A stretch of DNA of 64,000 nt, from NCBI RefSeq assembly GCF_020520425.1, contig NC_079492.1, positions 68,811,671-68,875,670 of the forward strand. The letters run 5' to 3'. Positions 45,462 to 57,068 of this stretch are shown in pieces. Below the pieces are notes generated by a model. The model searched no databases. It was given only the letters and a program-made list of their open reading frames with translations, and had not been told where the DNA came from. Origin of the DNA: Spinacia oleracea. Taxonomy: Eukaryota; Streptophyta; Magnoliopsida; Caryophyllales; Amaranthaceae. The translations under genes and the position numbers were made by a program. How positions within the stretch are numbered: the stretch's first letter is position 1; the number at the start of each line of letters is the position of its first letter.

Positions 45462-45485
45462 GGGGGGGGGGGGGGGGGGGGGGGG
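45462..45485 (+). repeat. run of 24 G
   Basis: An uninterrupted G homopolymer, 14 bases after the TAA of the preceding frame. It could be a true G-quadruplex-prone tract or a sequencing or assembly artefact. Confidence 0.95.
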
Positions 45486-45849
45486 AGTGTTCAGTGTTTT
45501 TAAGCTGCTTTTGTTTGGTAATGGGGTGGCTTATCGGCTTAGCTATTAGTAGTTACATGTCAACCCCTAGCTAAAGGCCAACGTGTCTTAGTCGGTGTAT
45601 TTGAACTGATTGGATTATAATATTTGTAATCGGACGGCTTTGCTTGCTTGTTAATTACTTAGTATTAGTTTTTATATGAAGTATATATTGTCTACGCAAA
45701 CTAAAGCACATTTTCTATATGAAGTGGGCTATTAGTACTACGTATGTATATATATATATATATTACATATCGATAGCTTATATATTGCTTACAAAACTGC
45801 ACAAAAAAATTTGTTAATCTGTTGTGTCTAGTTTTAACATTTTATTTAC
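45486..45849. other. intergenic
   Basis: No supported gene. A TA microsatellite lies near 45747-45764. Confidence 0.5.
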
Positions 45850-47671
45850 ATATCTTTTAATAGATATGTCATGAAGCTAAGTTGAGCGTGAGATTCCTTA
45901 TCAATAATTTTGGTAAAGCTAAGCTACACCAGTCAGTTCTATATACAAAGAGTAAGTTAGAAAACCACATAACTGCTTAGAAGATTCTCTTACATGGTTC
46001 TATATGGGAAAACTGATATTTCATACACAAATCGGAATTGAGGGAATATATTGTGAAAAGTTAAGGTCTAATGAATTGTTAAGTGTAATAAATTGTTGTA
46101 ATTTGATAAATAGTATTATTAGGAATATTTAAATTCGATAAATAATTAATATTTAACAGTAATTGGCATTTAGAACTATTTTCACATTGAATGATAGAAA
46201 TATTTATGTTTAAGTTAACGAGAAAATTATTTGTGTGGAAAACGTCGCGTTACATGAAACCATATTTGTTATGCTTTAGTTCTTTTTCCAAGGAATTTGG
46301 TGTCACGAATGCACACTTACTTATTCTTATTTTTCTTACTAATAATATTGTATATTTAATTTCATATATATCATAGAATATTAAACATGTTTAATGGAAT
46401 ATAAGTTTATTCAAAACGTTGGGGTCAAAGGAGTGAAGTTACTCTTCTGAAGAGTTTATGATATGACATTTGATTTTCTTCAAAAATTTTGTCGAACAAA
46501 ATTATAACTTGCTGGTAAGACAAAGAAACTATTACAATTTGTTCTCAAGGGTTGGTTGTATTATTATTAAATCACTATAACATTTTATAAAATGTTTCGG
46601 TTTTAAGGAGGATAAACGGTAATATTATAACCTGGTGGGTTGTTGGTGACATGTATTTATGGATAGGTGTGCCTTCTAATTATGTTTCTATTTTTTATTT
46701 TATTTTGACATAGGATATGTTTCGAAATTGATGGATAGAGAGTGTCACTTCGGTCATTTAATACAACAACTCATTACAAAAGTAAATTGAAATAGGTATA
46801 CTATAATAGGTCTATCACAATTACCCATAAATAATAAGCCATCACAAACATTCATTTAAGGAGGATGAGCTTTAATTATTGTAATTTTATGTAAATATAA
46901 AACATGTGTTGCAGAGTCAAAAGGTACAAATCAATGCCCTTAGGTATACAACAACCTACTTGTATTAATAATATGTTGGTATTTTGTAAAACTAAAGATT
47001 TTACGTTATTATAGTTGGCCAAATTAATATTGTAAGAGGCACTAATTTCTCATAGAGTGATGTCTGCCATTAAATAATTTATTCCTTCCAAAATCCGCAA
47101 CAAAACTACCAAATAAAGAGGTCTTCATGTGTAAAATACCTAATATCGGAAAATACAATTGGGTGGGAAGAGTATTATATCTTGTTAAATAATGAATATT
47201 TTCTTGTAAACAATGCACTCCAATTCAGAGTAAGAAAAGTTTTCCATTAGTACTAAAAAGTACTTATGTATTAAATGGGTTGACAACCAATTAATGTGTT
47301 AAAAGGATTATTGTTGAACATAAAGGACGACAGCTAGATTTAATGTTTAAAATATTGACTAACCAGAAAATACTCTTATAAGATTCTTTATGGGAAAACT
47401 AGTACTTCATACACAAATCAGAAGTGTGGGAATAACTTGTGAAAAGTTAAGGTCGAATGAATTGTTAAGTGTAGTACCTTATTGTAATTTGACCAATAGT
47501 ATTATTAGGAATATTTAATTTTCTAAACTTATTTGTGTAGGAAATTTCACATTACACGAAACCATATTTGTTCTCCTTTAATTCTTTATCCTATAAAGAA
47601 TTTGCTGTCAGGAATGCACACTTACTTATTCTTATTATGCTTACTAAAAATCTTGTATATTTGGTATCTTA

Positions 47672-47939
47672 CACTACAAAAAAGTGTACCATTAACGACG
47701 GGAAATCCCATCGTTAAAGGCCAATAATCTTTGATTAATGACGGGATTTTTCGTCGCGACCCCGTCATAAAAAAGGTCGTCGTTAATAAAAAATCTCGTC
47801 GTTAATCCGTCGTAAAAGACATTTTCGACGGTTGTTCCCGTCTTTGTTTGGTTGTTAGCCCGTCGCAAAAGGGCTTCTACGACGGGATTTTTGACCCTTC
47901 GTAATTAGGTTGTCGTCAAAGATAAACATTCTTGTAGTG
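47672..47939 (+). mobile_element. CACTA-type MITE, copy 2
   Basis: 268 bp, CACTACAAAAAAGTG to TTCTTGTAGTG, with a perfect 3-bp target duplication TTA (47669-47671 and 47940-47942). The paralogous position near 18040-18048 lacks the element and has a single TTA, which confirms both borders. Confidence 0.92.
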
Positions 47940-48990
47940 TTAGAATATTTTAACATGTTTAATAGATTATAAGCTTATTCAAAACGTTGGGGGAAAACAA
48001 AGGAGTGAAGGTATTATTCTGAAGAGTTTATGATATGACATTTGATTCTCTTAAAACACTTTGTCGGAAGAAATTCTTGCTGGTTGTATAAAGTAACTAT
48101 TACTGTTTGTTCTCAAGGGTTGGTTATATATATATTATTACATCACTATAACATTTTATAAAATGTTTCGGTTTCTAAGGAGGATAAACGGTAATAATAT
48201 AACCAGGTGGGTTGTCGGGGACATGTATTTATGGATAGGTGTGGCTTCTAATTAAGTTTCTAATTTTGTTTTTTTGACATAGGATATGGTTCTAAATTGA
48301 TGAGAGTGTCACTTCGGTCATTTAATACAACAACTAATTATATATTTTTTTTAAAGATTGTCATTATTAAGAGGTTTACTAATATAGGTTGATCACAATT
48401 ACCCATAAATCATAACCTATGACAAACATTTACTTAAGGAGGATGGAGTTTAATTATTGTACTTTTATGTACTCCGTAAATTACAAACATGCATTATAGA
48501 GTTAATAGATACAAATCAATGGTCTTAAGTGTACAATTTATAATTTCAATAATTGTTTGTAATTCTGTAACTAGTTAGTTTGAGAAGTTAATTTGATTGT
48601 GAGATTTATTTTAGTATAGCTAAGCTACACACGGTAAGAATCTTGGTAAGTGTAGGTTCCTGCAATAAGTTATTTCACCAAGTAGTGATTTATATTCTCG
48701 ACCAAACTGAATATATTGGGATAAAGCTGTAAGTCAAACGAATAAGAATATCTTTTGAAAAGTAAAGGGAAACATAAGGAAAAACATAATAATAATTATG
48801 ATGAAATTGTTACAAGGCGTTAATGGATTGCTTAAGATAATTAATATCAGATAAAACGGTTTAAGGCGTTCATGGATTGTTTCTCTAATTTTTTTTGTTA
48901 AATTGTTACAAATCTTACATAATTATAGATTGGTCACATATTGATTAGTAAAATAAAATAAGTATGTATGGTTCAACACAGTGATTATAA

Positions 48991-49045
48991 AAAGGTGACG
49001 TGTTTTACTATGTTGATATGCAAAGTTCTGCTCATTCAACCGGGA
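48991..49045 (+). repeat. stray copy of a gene fragment
   Basis: About 55 bp (TTTACTATGTTGATATGCAA core) almost identical to 54706-54762 inside the broken gene at 54551-55027; I see about three differences. It sits in the middle of a repeat-array unit whose flanks are partly duplicated on either side (GTATGGTTCAACACAGTGAT before, GTATGGTTTAGAACAGTGAT after). Confidence 0.8.
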
Positions 49046-49412
49046 GAGATAACATAAAATAATTGTTATCATATGGGGAGAGATAATAAGTACGTATGGT
49101 TTAGAACAGTGATGATAAAATATAATATCCTTAATAAAATTGAATTATTTTTTTTGGTGGGGATAAAATTAGATCCCAGGATCACCTGGAACCGGGATGA
49201 AAGCTCTAACAACCGGAGATATCCATCACTCTCATAAAATCGAATTATTTAACTTGAAACGTCCAAATCTCTCTCTCCCATATTAAAAAGCCGAAGGATT
49301 GAAAATTATTTGTGTAATTTTTATTCCCATTTTACCCCAATTTACGCAAAAAAAACTTTACATAATAACATTTGACTTTATACATTAGCAAAATATCCAA
49401 TTCATTATCAAA

Positions 49413-50056
49413 TCTATACTAATATATTAAAAGGCGTTGTGGAAAATGTATATGTGTCACGTAGTACTCTCCTCATGCCACATCATCCACTCACCATGTA
49501 GTATGTAATGGCAACCAAAAATCAATACAATGAGGTTCAAACACTAGACCTCCCAGTTTGGATGATAATTCTCATTACCATCTTAACCAACCACCAATTA
49601 TGGTTTATCTCTTCACATTAATTTATAAATAAATGTTCACATGAAATCCGAAACAAATAAATTTTTATGTGACTTTTTAATTTCTATATATGAACTATTT
49701 TGAAAAGGAAAAAAAATTAAACATTATGACAACCATGAAGAAACCTGATGTCATAAGTCTCATAAGAATCAACTATAGGATTGTCTTACATAGCTGCATA
49801 TATATCTAATTTAGTGTTTATTAATTTGACGTACTTAGTTCCACGAGAAAATAAATCATACAAATTATAAGATGATATGATTGAAAACTTACTTGCCATG
49901 ATAAATGACTTAGCGTGCATGTGTAGTTGACAAACTTAACGGATATTTTCCATTCTATATAATACAAGTATTTTGGTCAAATATTGAGCTCAAGAAAAAT
50001 CTAAAACATTAGTTATTCAATGTAGCAATCGGGGCATCGCCCGGGTCACACACTAG
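49413..50056 (+). mobile_element. non-autonomous Helitron
   Basis: 644 bp. The 5' end is TCTATACTAATATATTAAAA after an A. The 3' end is CTAG followed by T, preceded by a GC hairpin (CGGGGCATCGCCCG) about 12 bases upstream. Insertion between A and T without duplication, 5' TC and hairpin-CTRR are the Helitron hallmarks. No ORF. Inside, near 49525-49610, is a minus-strand GGTGGTTGGTTAAGATGG ... TTTGAACC segment that resembles a tRNA-derived SINE. Confidence 0.88.
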
Positions 50057-50716
50057 TTTGTACATAAATACTGTGAAAGGTATAGTGATACATTTAAAAA
50101 GAAACGGAAAGAATCTCTATACAATAATTACTTTGTAAATGTAAACATCTTCATGCGGCTTTTTGTATAGATAGAGATATACACTTCTTTTGACGGGATA
50201 TATACACTTCTGAACTTGCAATTAAGAATAATAATTTTTTTTGATGTAAACAAGTAAGAAACTGTCCTTTATTATAGAAAATATCTTAATTAATTAATAC
50301 GAGTAATAAAAGAAAGTTATGAGTCGTTATTATCTGTCTAACCTTAATGTTGACAATCTTTACTTGGTAACTGTAGGTGCCTGCAATAAGATATTTCACC
50401 AAAGAGTATGTTATATTCTCGTCTACAATGAATATATTTTGATGAAACCGGTTAAGTGTTGGTTATTCAACCACTGTAATTTATATAGAACCTTATATTT
50501 TGTAAGAAAATAAGTTAATGTTCTGTAATTCTGTTAAAGCTGTGGAAATCAGACTTATAAGAATATCTTCTGAAAAGTTCTAATATTCTGAATTGAATGA
50601 ACTTTGACTACATTTAGTTTTAGAAATAACTACATAGTATAACTATAACAAATGAACAATAGGGTTTGGAAATGTTTCTCTAATTTATTTTCTTAAGCGT
50701 TCATGGATCGTTAGTG

Positions 50717-50827
50717 TACAGGTTGGGTTTCAGGTTACCTATTTAACCAAAATTTCGGGTCATTGTCGGTTACGGTTCGGTCGGTTCATGTCGAGTTTTC
50801 GGGTCGGTTCAGTTTTTTACAGCTCTA
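50717..50827. mobile_element. truncated copy of the TCGGGT hAT element
   Basis: About 110 bp matching the right end of 16529-17416, ending in TTTTTTACAGCTCTA. The left part is missing. Confidence 0.8.
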
Positions 50828-51344
50828 ACCTTAAGTTTACAACACCTGCTTTTAATAATTTATTTTGGTATAGCTAAGCTACACACGGTAAGAATCTTGG
50901 TAACTATAGGTTACTAGAAATAAGGTATTTTACCTGGCAGTAGTGTAGATTCCTTTAATTTGATATATTCTTATACAACCCTAAACCCTAACACCTATTA
51001 ATTCTTGGCATACCTGTGTACTTGTATTTCTGTAATTATATAAGTTGGAAAGTTAAGTTGAGTGTGACATTTATTTTGGTATGGCTATGCTACACACGGT
51101 AAAAATCTCAGTAACTCTGGCAGTGGTTAAGATTCCCATAATTGTTTCTAATTATTTATTTGCAGCTAGGTAAATTTTAAGCGTAAGAATATCTTTTGAC
51201 TAGTAAGGGAAACATAATAATTTTTCGAATAATAATTATGATGAAATTGTTACAAGGCGTTCATACATTGTTTAAGCTAATTAATATCAGGTTAAACGGT
51301 TTAAGGTGTTCATTGATTGTTTTTCTAATTTATTTTGTTAAATT

Positions 51345-51596
51345 CACTATAAGAATGTATATCTTTAACGACAACCTAATTACGACGCAAAAGACTTTTA
51401 CGACGGGGCTAACAACCAAACAAAGACGGGAACAACCGTCGCAAATTTCTTTTACGACGGATTAACGACGGTATTTTCTATTAACGACGACCCTCTTTTA
51501 TGACGGATTCGCGATAAGAAACCCCGTCATTAATCAACTATTATTGACCTTTCGCGACGGGATTTTCCATCGTTAATGGTGCAATTTCTTGTAGTG
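51345..51596 (-). mobile_element. CACTA-type MITE, copy 3 (inverted)
   Basis: 252 bp, CACTATAAGAATG to CAATTTCTTGTAGTG, inverse orientation to copies 1 and 2. The same array position at 18995-19015 and 20957-20975 reads TTAAATTGTTAC without an insert, so ATT is the probable target. Confidence 0.88.
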
Positions 51597-51700
51597 TATA
51601 TTGTTACGAATCTTACATAATTATAGATTGGTCTCATACTCACATATTGGTTAGCTTAAAATAAAATACATAAAATAATTGTAATCATATGTGGAGAGAT

Positions 51701-52089
51701 AGTACGAATCTTACCCAACTGTAACGACTCAATCTCGAGAAGCTTATGAGATCGGCTAAACTTGACGCAATTGGAATCAACTAATATTCCTAATTCTTTT
51801 CATTGATTTGTCTTAACATTAATATATTATTGCTAATGAAAATTAAAATTTATTATCTAAATTGTTGTTTGATTAGTCGCAATGCCTATTTTCACCATAA
51901 CCTTTTTTATAATTTTTAGAAATAGAAAATTAAAGATAATTAAAAGAAAGAGAAAGAGTATTATATATGCAGGGCATTAAAATCTATACATAGTTGTGAG
52001 TGCATGTTTCAATGACATATGTGCGTATTATAAGTATGACGTTTATGGATTTTTCACTCAATGCATAGTAGAATATTTCTAAATACTGG
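51701..52089. other. intergenic
   Basis: AT-rich, no supported feature. Confidence 0.5.
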
Positions 52090-52114
52090 TTGATTGCACG
52101 TGCGTTGCACGTGA
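52090..52114 (-). repeat. Helitron-like 3' hairpin relic
   Basis: TTGCACGTGCGTTGCACGTG, the same hairpin as in the Helitron end 70 bp further on, preceded on the plus strand by ACTGG. The minus strand therefore ends CCAGT instead of CTAGT. Probably a decayed end of a related Helitron. Confidence 0.5.
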
Positions 52115-52151
52115 TTGTTTTCAAACAAAACAATAAATATTTTTTGAGTAA

Positions 52152-52832
52152 CTAGTTACCAGGTACGTGCGTTGCACGTGTAAAACATAAGTATAATTTA
52201 ATAACGATTATATATACTTATAACACTACAGTATAATCGTATGACAAATTTTTATGTTCACATTAATAAAGGACGCAATCCCGAAAGTATAACAAAATGC
52301 ACATTTACATAGTCATACGTAGCCAATTATATTGGAGTTTCTATGAAAATAATAAGGGCGGGACAAAAATACACATTTACATAGTCATACATAGTCATAT
52401 TAAAATTTTCCTTTGTTTTTTAAAACATTTAAAATATAATATATAAGTTAAATATTTTAGTTTCCAATTGAAATCATGACATATAAACATGACAATATGA
52501 CATGTTATCTTTGTGACATGGCTTAAAGGTCGCAATTAAAGGTCGCATATTACGACCTTTATCATTTTCGAAACGGCCTATAAAACATCCCAACAACGAA
52601 TCTCAATAAAATAGACACGTGGAAGGGAATTGGCAGTTGTCAAGGATCATGGAAAACTAGATATGTCTTTTATTTTGTGATGAGAGATATGTCTTGATTG
52701 TAATAACAAGCCAACATTGGGGGTATAAATGGAATAAAAAGTTACGCAAAATGATGGGTAAAATTACGCAAAATGATGGGTAAAATTACGCAAAATGATG
52801 GGTTGAAGGGGCTTTTTATATAAGAGAAGGGA
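52152..52832 (-). mobile_element. non-autonomous Helitron, minus strand
   Basis: Read on the minus strand it starts TCCCTTCTCTTATATAAAAA after an A and ends in a CACGTGCAACGCACGT hairpin, about 10 bases, then CTAG followed by T. About 681 bp. It contains a segment related to the inverted-repeat element at 15981-16313 and a 22-bp tandem repeat near its 5' end. No ORF. Confidence 0.75.
52744..52802. repeat. 22-bp tandem repeat
   Basis: About 2.7 perfect units of ACGCAAAATGATGGGTAAAA with two further bases, inside the Helitron. Confidence 0.85.
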
Positions 52833-53464
52833 TATTGATTTTATTTTCACAAAAATGATGTACTTAAATATTTTAGGGAAAAAGAAAATGAATATCCCTC
52901 ATATGAATTATTTAAGAGATTAATCAAAACTTGACGATTACGTACTCGATCCATGTAAATATGATCTTTACGTATAATAAAACTGTGAACCTTCTCGTAA
53001 GCTTGAACTACATTCTACATTGTGTTGCTCAATGCTAAAGCACCAAGTGAACCCGAAATAGGCCTTTTCAAACTTAATCGGATTCATTTTAATTTTATTA
53101 ACCGGCGACTCCATCAGTTTTGACAATTTGTACACGATGAATCCACTCCTTATCTAAATACCCCTTAACTATACAGAGTGTTCAAAAATTATATTCATTT
53201 AAATATTTAAAATTATGCATATATATCTGTATATGATGTAATTCTATGCCAAGCAAGCAAAAACAATGCAAAAGAATTATTAATCTGAAAATGCTTTTGA
53301 CGTATGGGAATAAGATAAATCGATCATACACTCTTGAATCGTGAAGTCTTGATAATCAATCATACCCTTACATCATAACTAATTTTTTTAAATATGGTTA
53401 AAAGTAATATAATATGGTTAAAAGTAATATGGATAAATTATTATTTTTTGAATGTAAAATCAAT
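52833..53464. other. intergenic
   Basis: No supported gene. A short direct repeat TATGGTTAAAAGTAATATRR occurs at about 53393 and 53413. Confidence 0.5.
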
Positions 53465-53743
53465 TCATTAATTAAAAGTCATACGACATCTACAACATAA
53501 ATTGAATTTAACAAATACATAAGAGATAAAATCAAAAAGAGGTATTTCTTCATCAAAACTACCATCGCTGGGAAGATCTTGCATTGTGGGACATCTCTCG
53601 CACATATCGCTGGAACATACAGCCTTTTCGAAGAGACGGTCAAACGATTTGTTGTAGCCGCGAGTACGGTTTCCATCCGATTCATCTGAATCAATTTTGG
53701 TAACTGGGTCAATCTCGTATAATTCTTTATCAACGAACTGAAT
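53465..53743 (-). pseudogene. possible gene remnant, unrecognised
   Basis: On the minus strand a frame without ATG runs about 90 codons, acidic, with a Cys cluster (VCSSDMCERCPTMQD). A competing frame on the same strand starts with an ATG at 53763. I recognise neither. Its composition is more protein-like than its neighbours, but no family can be named. Confidence 0.25.
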
Positions 53744-53795
53744 TCACGACGATACTCCACCAAAACTATACTAATACTAAAACCCTAATACTCAA

Positions 53796-53861
53796 CTAAT
53801 CCCACCATAGGGGAACTTACTACACTCACTAATCCCACCATAGGGGAACTTACTACACTCA
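53796..53861. repeat. 33-bp tandem duplication
   Basis: Two perfect copies of a unit beginning CTAATCCCACCATAGGGGAA. Confidence 0.95.
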
Positions 53862-54071
53862 AAGGATGCAGTTTTATTGAATCTGAACACAAACACATAA
53901 ATAATTTAAACCAAAAGGGCCGGAAATAGTCAAATTTCCGAAGAAAATTGACTATTTTCGGCCTAAAAACCTTTTGAAATTTGTAAACCCTAGAGAGAAA
54001 AAAAGGGAGGAGGACAGCTAGGGTTTTTTTTTTATTCCACCCAAAAAAAAGGCAAATTTCGTAAGGAGGGT

Positions 54072-54370
54072 GACCTTTAATCACAAACATTTACTTAAGG
54101 AGGGTGACCTTTAATCATTGTAATGTTATGTAAATATCAAACATGTATTATAGAGTCAATACAAATTAATGGCTGTAAGTATACAATAAATATCATTCAA
54201 TAATAATATGTTATTATTTTATAAAACTAAAGATTTTACATTGTTAGTGCCTCTTACAATATAAATTTTCTTATAGAATTTACAAATGCTTTCCAATTTA
54301 GAGTAAGAAAACTTTTCCATTAGTACTAAAAAGTAAGTATGTGTTAAAAGGAATATTGTTGAACACTTGT
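54072..54370. repeat. piece of the AT-rich array, part 3
   Basis: Related to 46848-47310: shared AACATTTACTTAAGGAGG, the AGAGTCAATA region and AAAACTTTTCCATTAGTACT. It begins with a short tandem duplication of GGAGGGTGACCTTTAATCA. Confidence 0.7.
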
Positions 54371-54550
54371 ACGTGGTACAACCCATTTCTACCTCTCGTG
54401 GTGATTAAATTTTTCTTTATATACCTGGAAAATGTCTATTCTTTAGACCTATCCAAATATGAAAACCTACTATTTCAAATGAAGACCTGATTTCAACGTG
54501 AATTTATTATTTAGAAGTTCACTAGTAAAACTTCTTTCCATTATCTCAAT

Positions 54551-55027
54551 ATGGGAGACGGTGTAGTTCCTAACCCCATTGAAATCCCAGCTACTATTCT
54601 ACGACCACACAAAATAAAGCCCATAAACATTCCACCCAATCACTCATTAGTCACAACCGATATCGTCGATGTTATAGTATCTGAAGATGGTTAAGGAGCT
54701 TCTGAAAAAAAGTGATGTGTTTTACTATGTTGATATGCAAAGTTCTGCTCATTCAACTGGGATGCTTACAATGCATTTCATACCGTTCGCAGAATTATTT
54801 CAGTTCATCCTTCGTCCAAATGAAGTGTCGGATGAAAAGAGGAACATAGTAGTTCTCCGACGTGGAAGATTCAAACCAGGGCATCTGCCGGACTTAACCG
54901 ACATCAATAGGTTAACCCGGTAGGCTTGGCTGGAGGGATAGCCATTATGTCAATGTCAAACAATGCCTACTTTGTAACCCACAATGTCATAAACGGGTAT
55001 GTTGACAGAGTTGTGCACTTGGAATAG
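54551..55027 (+). pseudogene. frame-broken gene remnant, unrecognised
   Basis: The ATG at 54551 opens 46 codons (GDGVVPNPIEIPATIL) to TAA at 54688. An overlapping frame at 54687-54923 continues with a protein-like sequence (FYYVDMQSSAHSTGM, HFIPFAELFQFILRP). A third piece returns to the first frame from 54920 to TAG at 55025 (GLAGGIAIMSMSNNAYFV). Two small compensating indels would explain this. The last piece faintly recalls the GGxA block of LINE endonucleases, but I would not assign a family. A 55-bp part of it recurs at 48991-49045. Confidence 0.45.
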
Positions 55028-56309
55028 TATAATCAATGATGTAGTACTGCATAGTATGTATGTAGTACTATAGTATGTATGAACATCAAACAGAATCTTA
55101 AGCGTTAAGCAGTATGCATGTAGTACTACATAGTCAACGATGTATGTTGAAGGCTATGCTTAATTTCTTTGTATCGCGAAATTAATTTTTCGTATCTTAA
55201 TATCTTGGAATTCCTAATTCACTAAGTTTAGGGTGAAAAAGTATCTCTCCAAATGGAATTATTAGTCAAGAGCTCTTATTATTTACTTGGTGCCCTAGAT
55301 CATCCCGACATTCCGTTGTTATTGAAAAATACTCCTTGATACAAGAAAAATGAGTTTTCGTGGCGATTATTTGGTAGGAATTGCACATTCGCTGCAATAA
55401 CTGTATTTTTTTAGTAAAATCTATTGATAACCGTATCGGTTGGAAAAGGCTAGGGATACACATGGTGTGCAAAGGTATCTTGCACACCACCTATTAAATT
55501 TTGCCACCTCACAAATCCCACTAAAAAAAGAGAGGGAAAAGCTTTGTGAAAATAGTATTTTGGGCGGCAATTTTTTTCACCGATTTGCGCCATTCTGTTC
55601 TCTTGAGCGGGATGTAATTGCGCCAACATACACATTTTCGTTTTTGCGCCAAAATAATTTTCCACCTCAACTTTCATCTTTCACCTCAACTTTCATTTTT
55701 CACCTCTGGTTTTCCATTGAAGAGGAATTTTCATCTTTCATTTGAAGAGGAACTTTCATCTTTCATTTGAAGAGGAACTGCAAAGCAAAAATAATATTTC
55801 TGGTTTTTATTTCTAAAGTGAATGCAAATTATGTGATTATTTTTCCCACTATGAATTTCTATTTATCTTTATATTTTTCGCCATTTTCGAAGCTTGTAAC
55901 TATCTCAATGAGGTGAAACTTCCATGTGTTTAATAATGCATATAACATGTTTGATGAAATTACCAAGAGAGTTTCATTTTGTTTTATTAAGATTTAATTA
56001 GTTTCAATTGTGATATACTGGGTGTAAGAAGGTGTAGAAGAGAACTAGATATGTAATGTGTTATTATTCGACTTTTCGAAACTGGAAATGATGAATTGTT
56101 AGTGACAATGGCTGCTTTGTTTAGTTAAGTGACAATGGGATGTTGAAGCTACATGAAATCGTATGAGTTATGTTTATGATTCTATAAATTGAATAAAAGA
56201 TCGATACTCACAAATGTATTTTGATTTTAGAGTTTGAATAAAATATACTCTCTCACATAAAACCAGAAGTAAAAAAACCAGATAGAAAAAAAGAGGAATT
56301 TTTTTTTTA
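55028..56309. other. intergenic with short direct repeats
   Basis: No supported gene. At 55668-55770 there are short repeats: CACCTCAACTTTCAT occurs twice and TTGAAGAGGAACTTTCATCT-like units about three times. Confidence 0.5.
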
Positions 56310-56395
56310 ACCATTCAGTAGGATCGAACACGGGTTTACCGTAGTGAAGAGATGATTAAGTAACCAATTTAGCAGGGGGTATCAGCACAACATAG
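56310..56395 (-). repeat. tRNA-like (SINE-like) module, copy 1
   Basis: On the minus strand GTGCTGATACCCC ... ATTGGTTACTT ... GTGTTCGATCCTA. The last block resembles a pol III B box. It is homologous and inverted to 57069-57143. Confidence 0.4.
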
Positions 56396-57068
56396 TAAGC
56401 TATGAAAATTTTTATATGACGGATTAACAAATGAAGTTAATAAGAAGTTTGTGTATAAACTTGTAATGCTCCCACAAATTCAAACATGAACTCCTCAAAT
56501 ATAAATTTTATTATTAACAAAATAAATCAAAATAAAAATAAAACTATTTTCTCCCAGTTCCCCTTTTTGTGCATTACGAATCGAACTTGGGTTCATAATT
56601 CAACATATCTATAACATGTGGTAAATACTCAAGTGGCGAAGTTAATTCATTTGCCAAGCCTTCATGACTTATTTTATTATTGTATTGTATTATAGGAAAA
56701 GGTGTGGTCATAATAATCCTATTGTATAAAAACGCTTATAAAATTTGCTAAAGTACTAATGCCATCGTAACAGATGATTTTGCAATGATACTTCCATAAA
56801 ATACGATAACAACTTAAACCATCTACTTTAACATGAATTATGATGTCGTGGAATCACCTCCAATTTTAAGTACATCAAAAAACAAATAAAATCATAATTT
56901 TAAATAGATGAAAAGAATTTATGTTTAAACTATAGACGTGTTGATACCCATGCATGCAACATGAGCAATTTTTTATTTTTAAAATCAGTACACTAGTTTA
57001 TGGGATCATCCTTTTTAAAAGAATCCGTATTTGAATGGTCAAATTAATTTGTATTGCAAACTAGACGT
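56396..57068. other. intergenic between SINE-like modules
   Basis: No gene. A further B-box-like minus-strand block (CAAGTTCGATTCGT) lies near 56575-56590. Confidence 0.4.

Larger units (their letters stand above)
45850..51700. repeat. AT-rich multi-copy repeat array, part 2
   Basis: Shares its modules with 17740-21250. The block starting AATTGTTAAGTGTAGTA occurs at 46075 and 47460 (and 17752), giving a larger unit of roughly 1.4 kb in tandem here. The TAAGCTACAC module is present near 45920, 48618, 50877 and 51087. Two CACTA MITEs, a Helitron, a hAT fragment and a captured exon-like fragment interrupt it. No coding frame. Confidence 0.75.

Noticed and set aside
55440..55745. 101-codon open frame
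   Set aside because: Contains simple direct repeats (CACCTCAACTTTCAT), no domain, and lies in otherwise non-coding AT-rich DNA.
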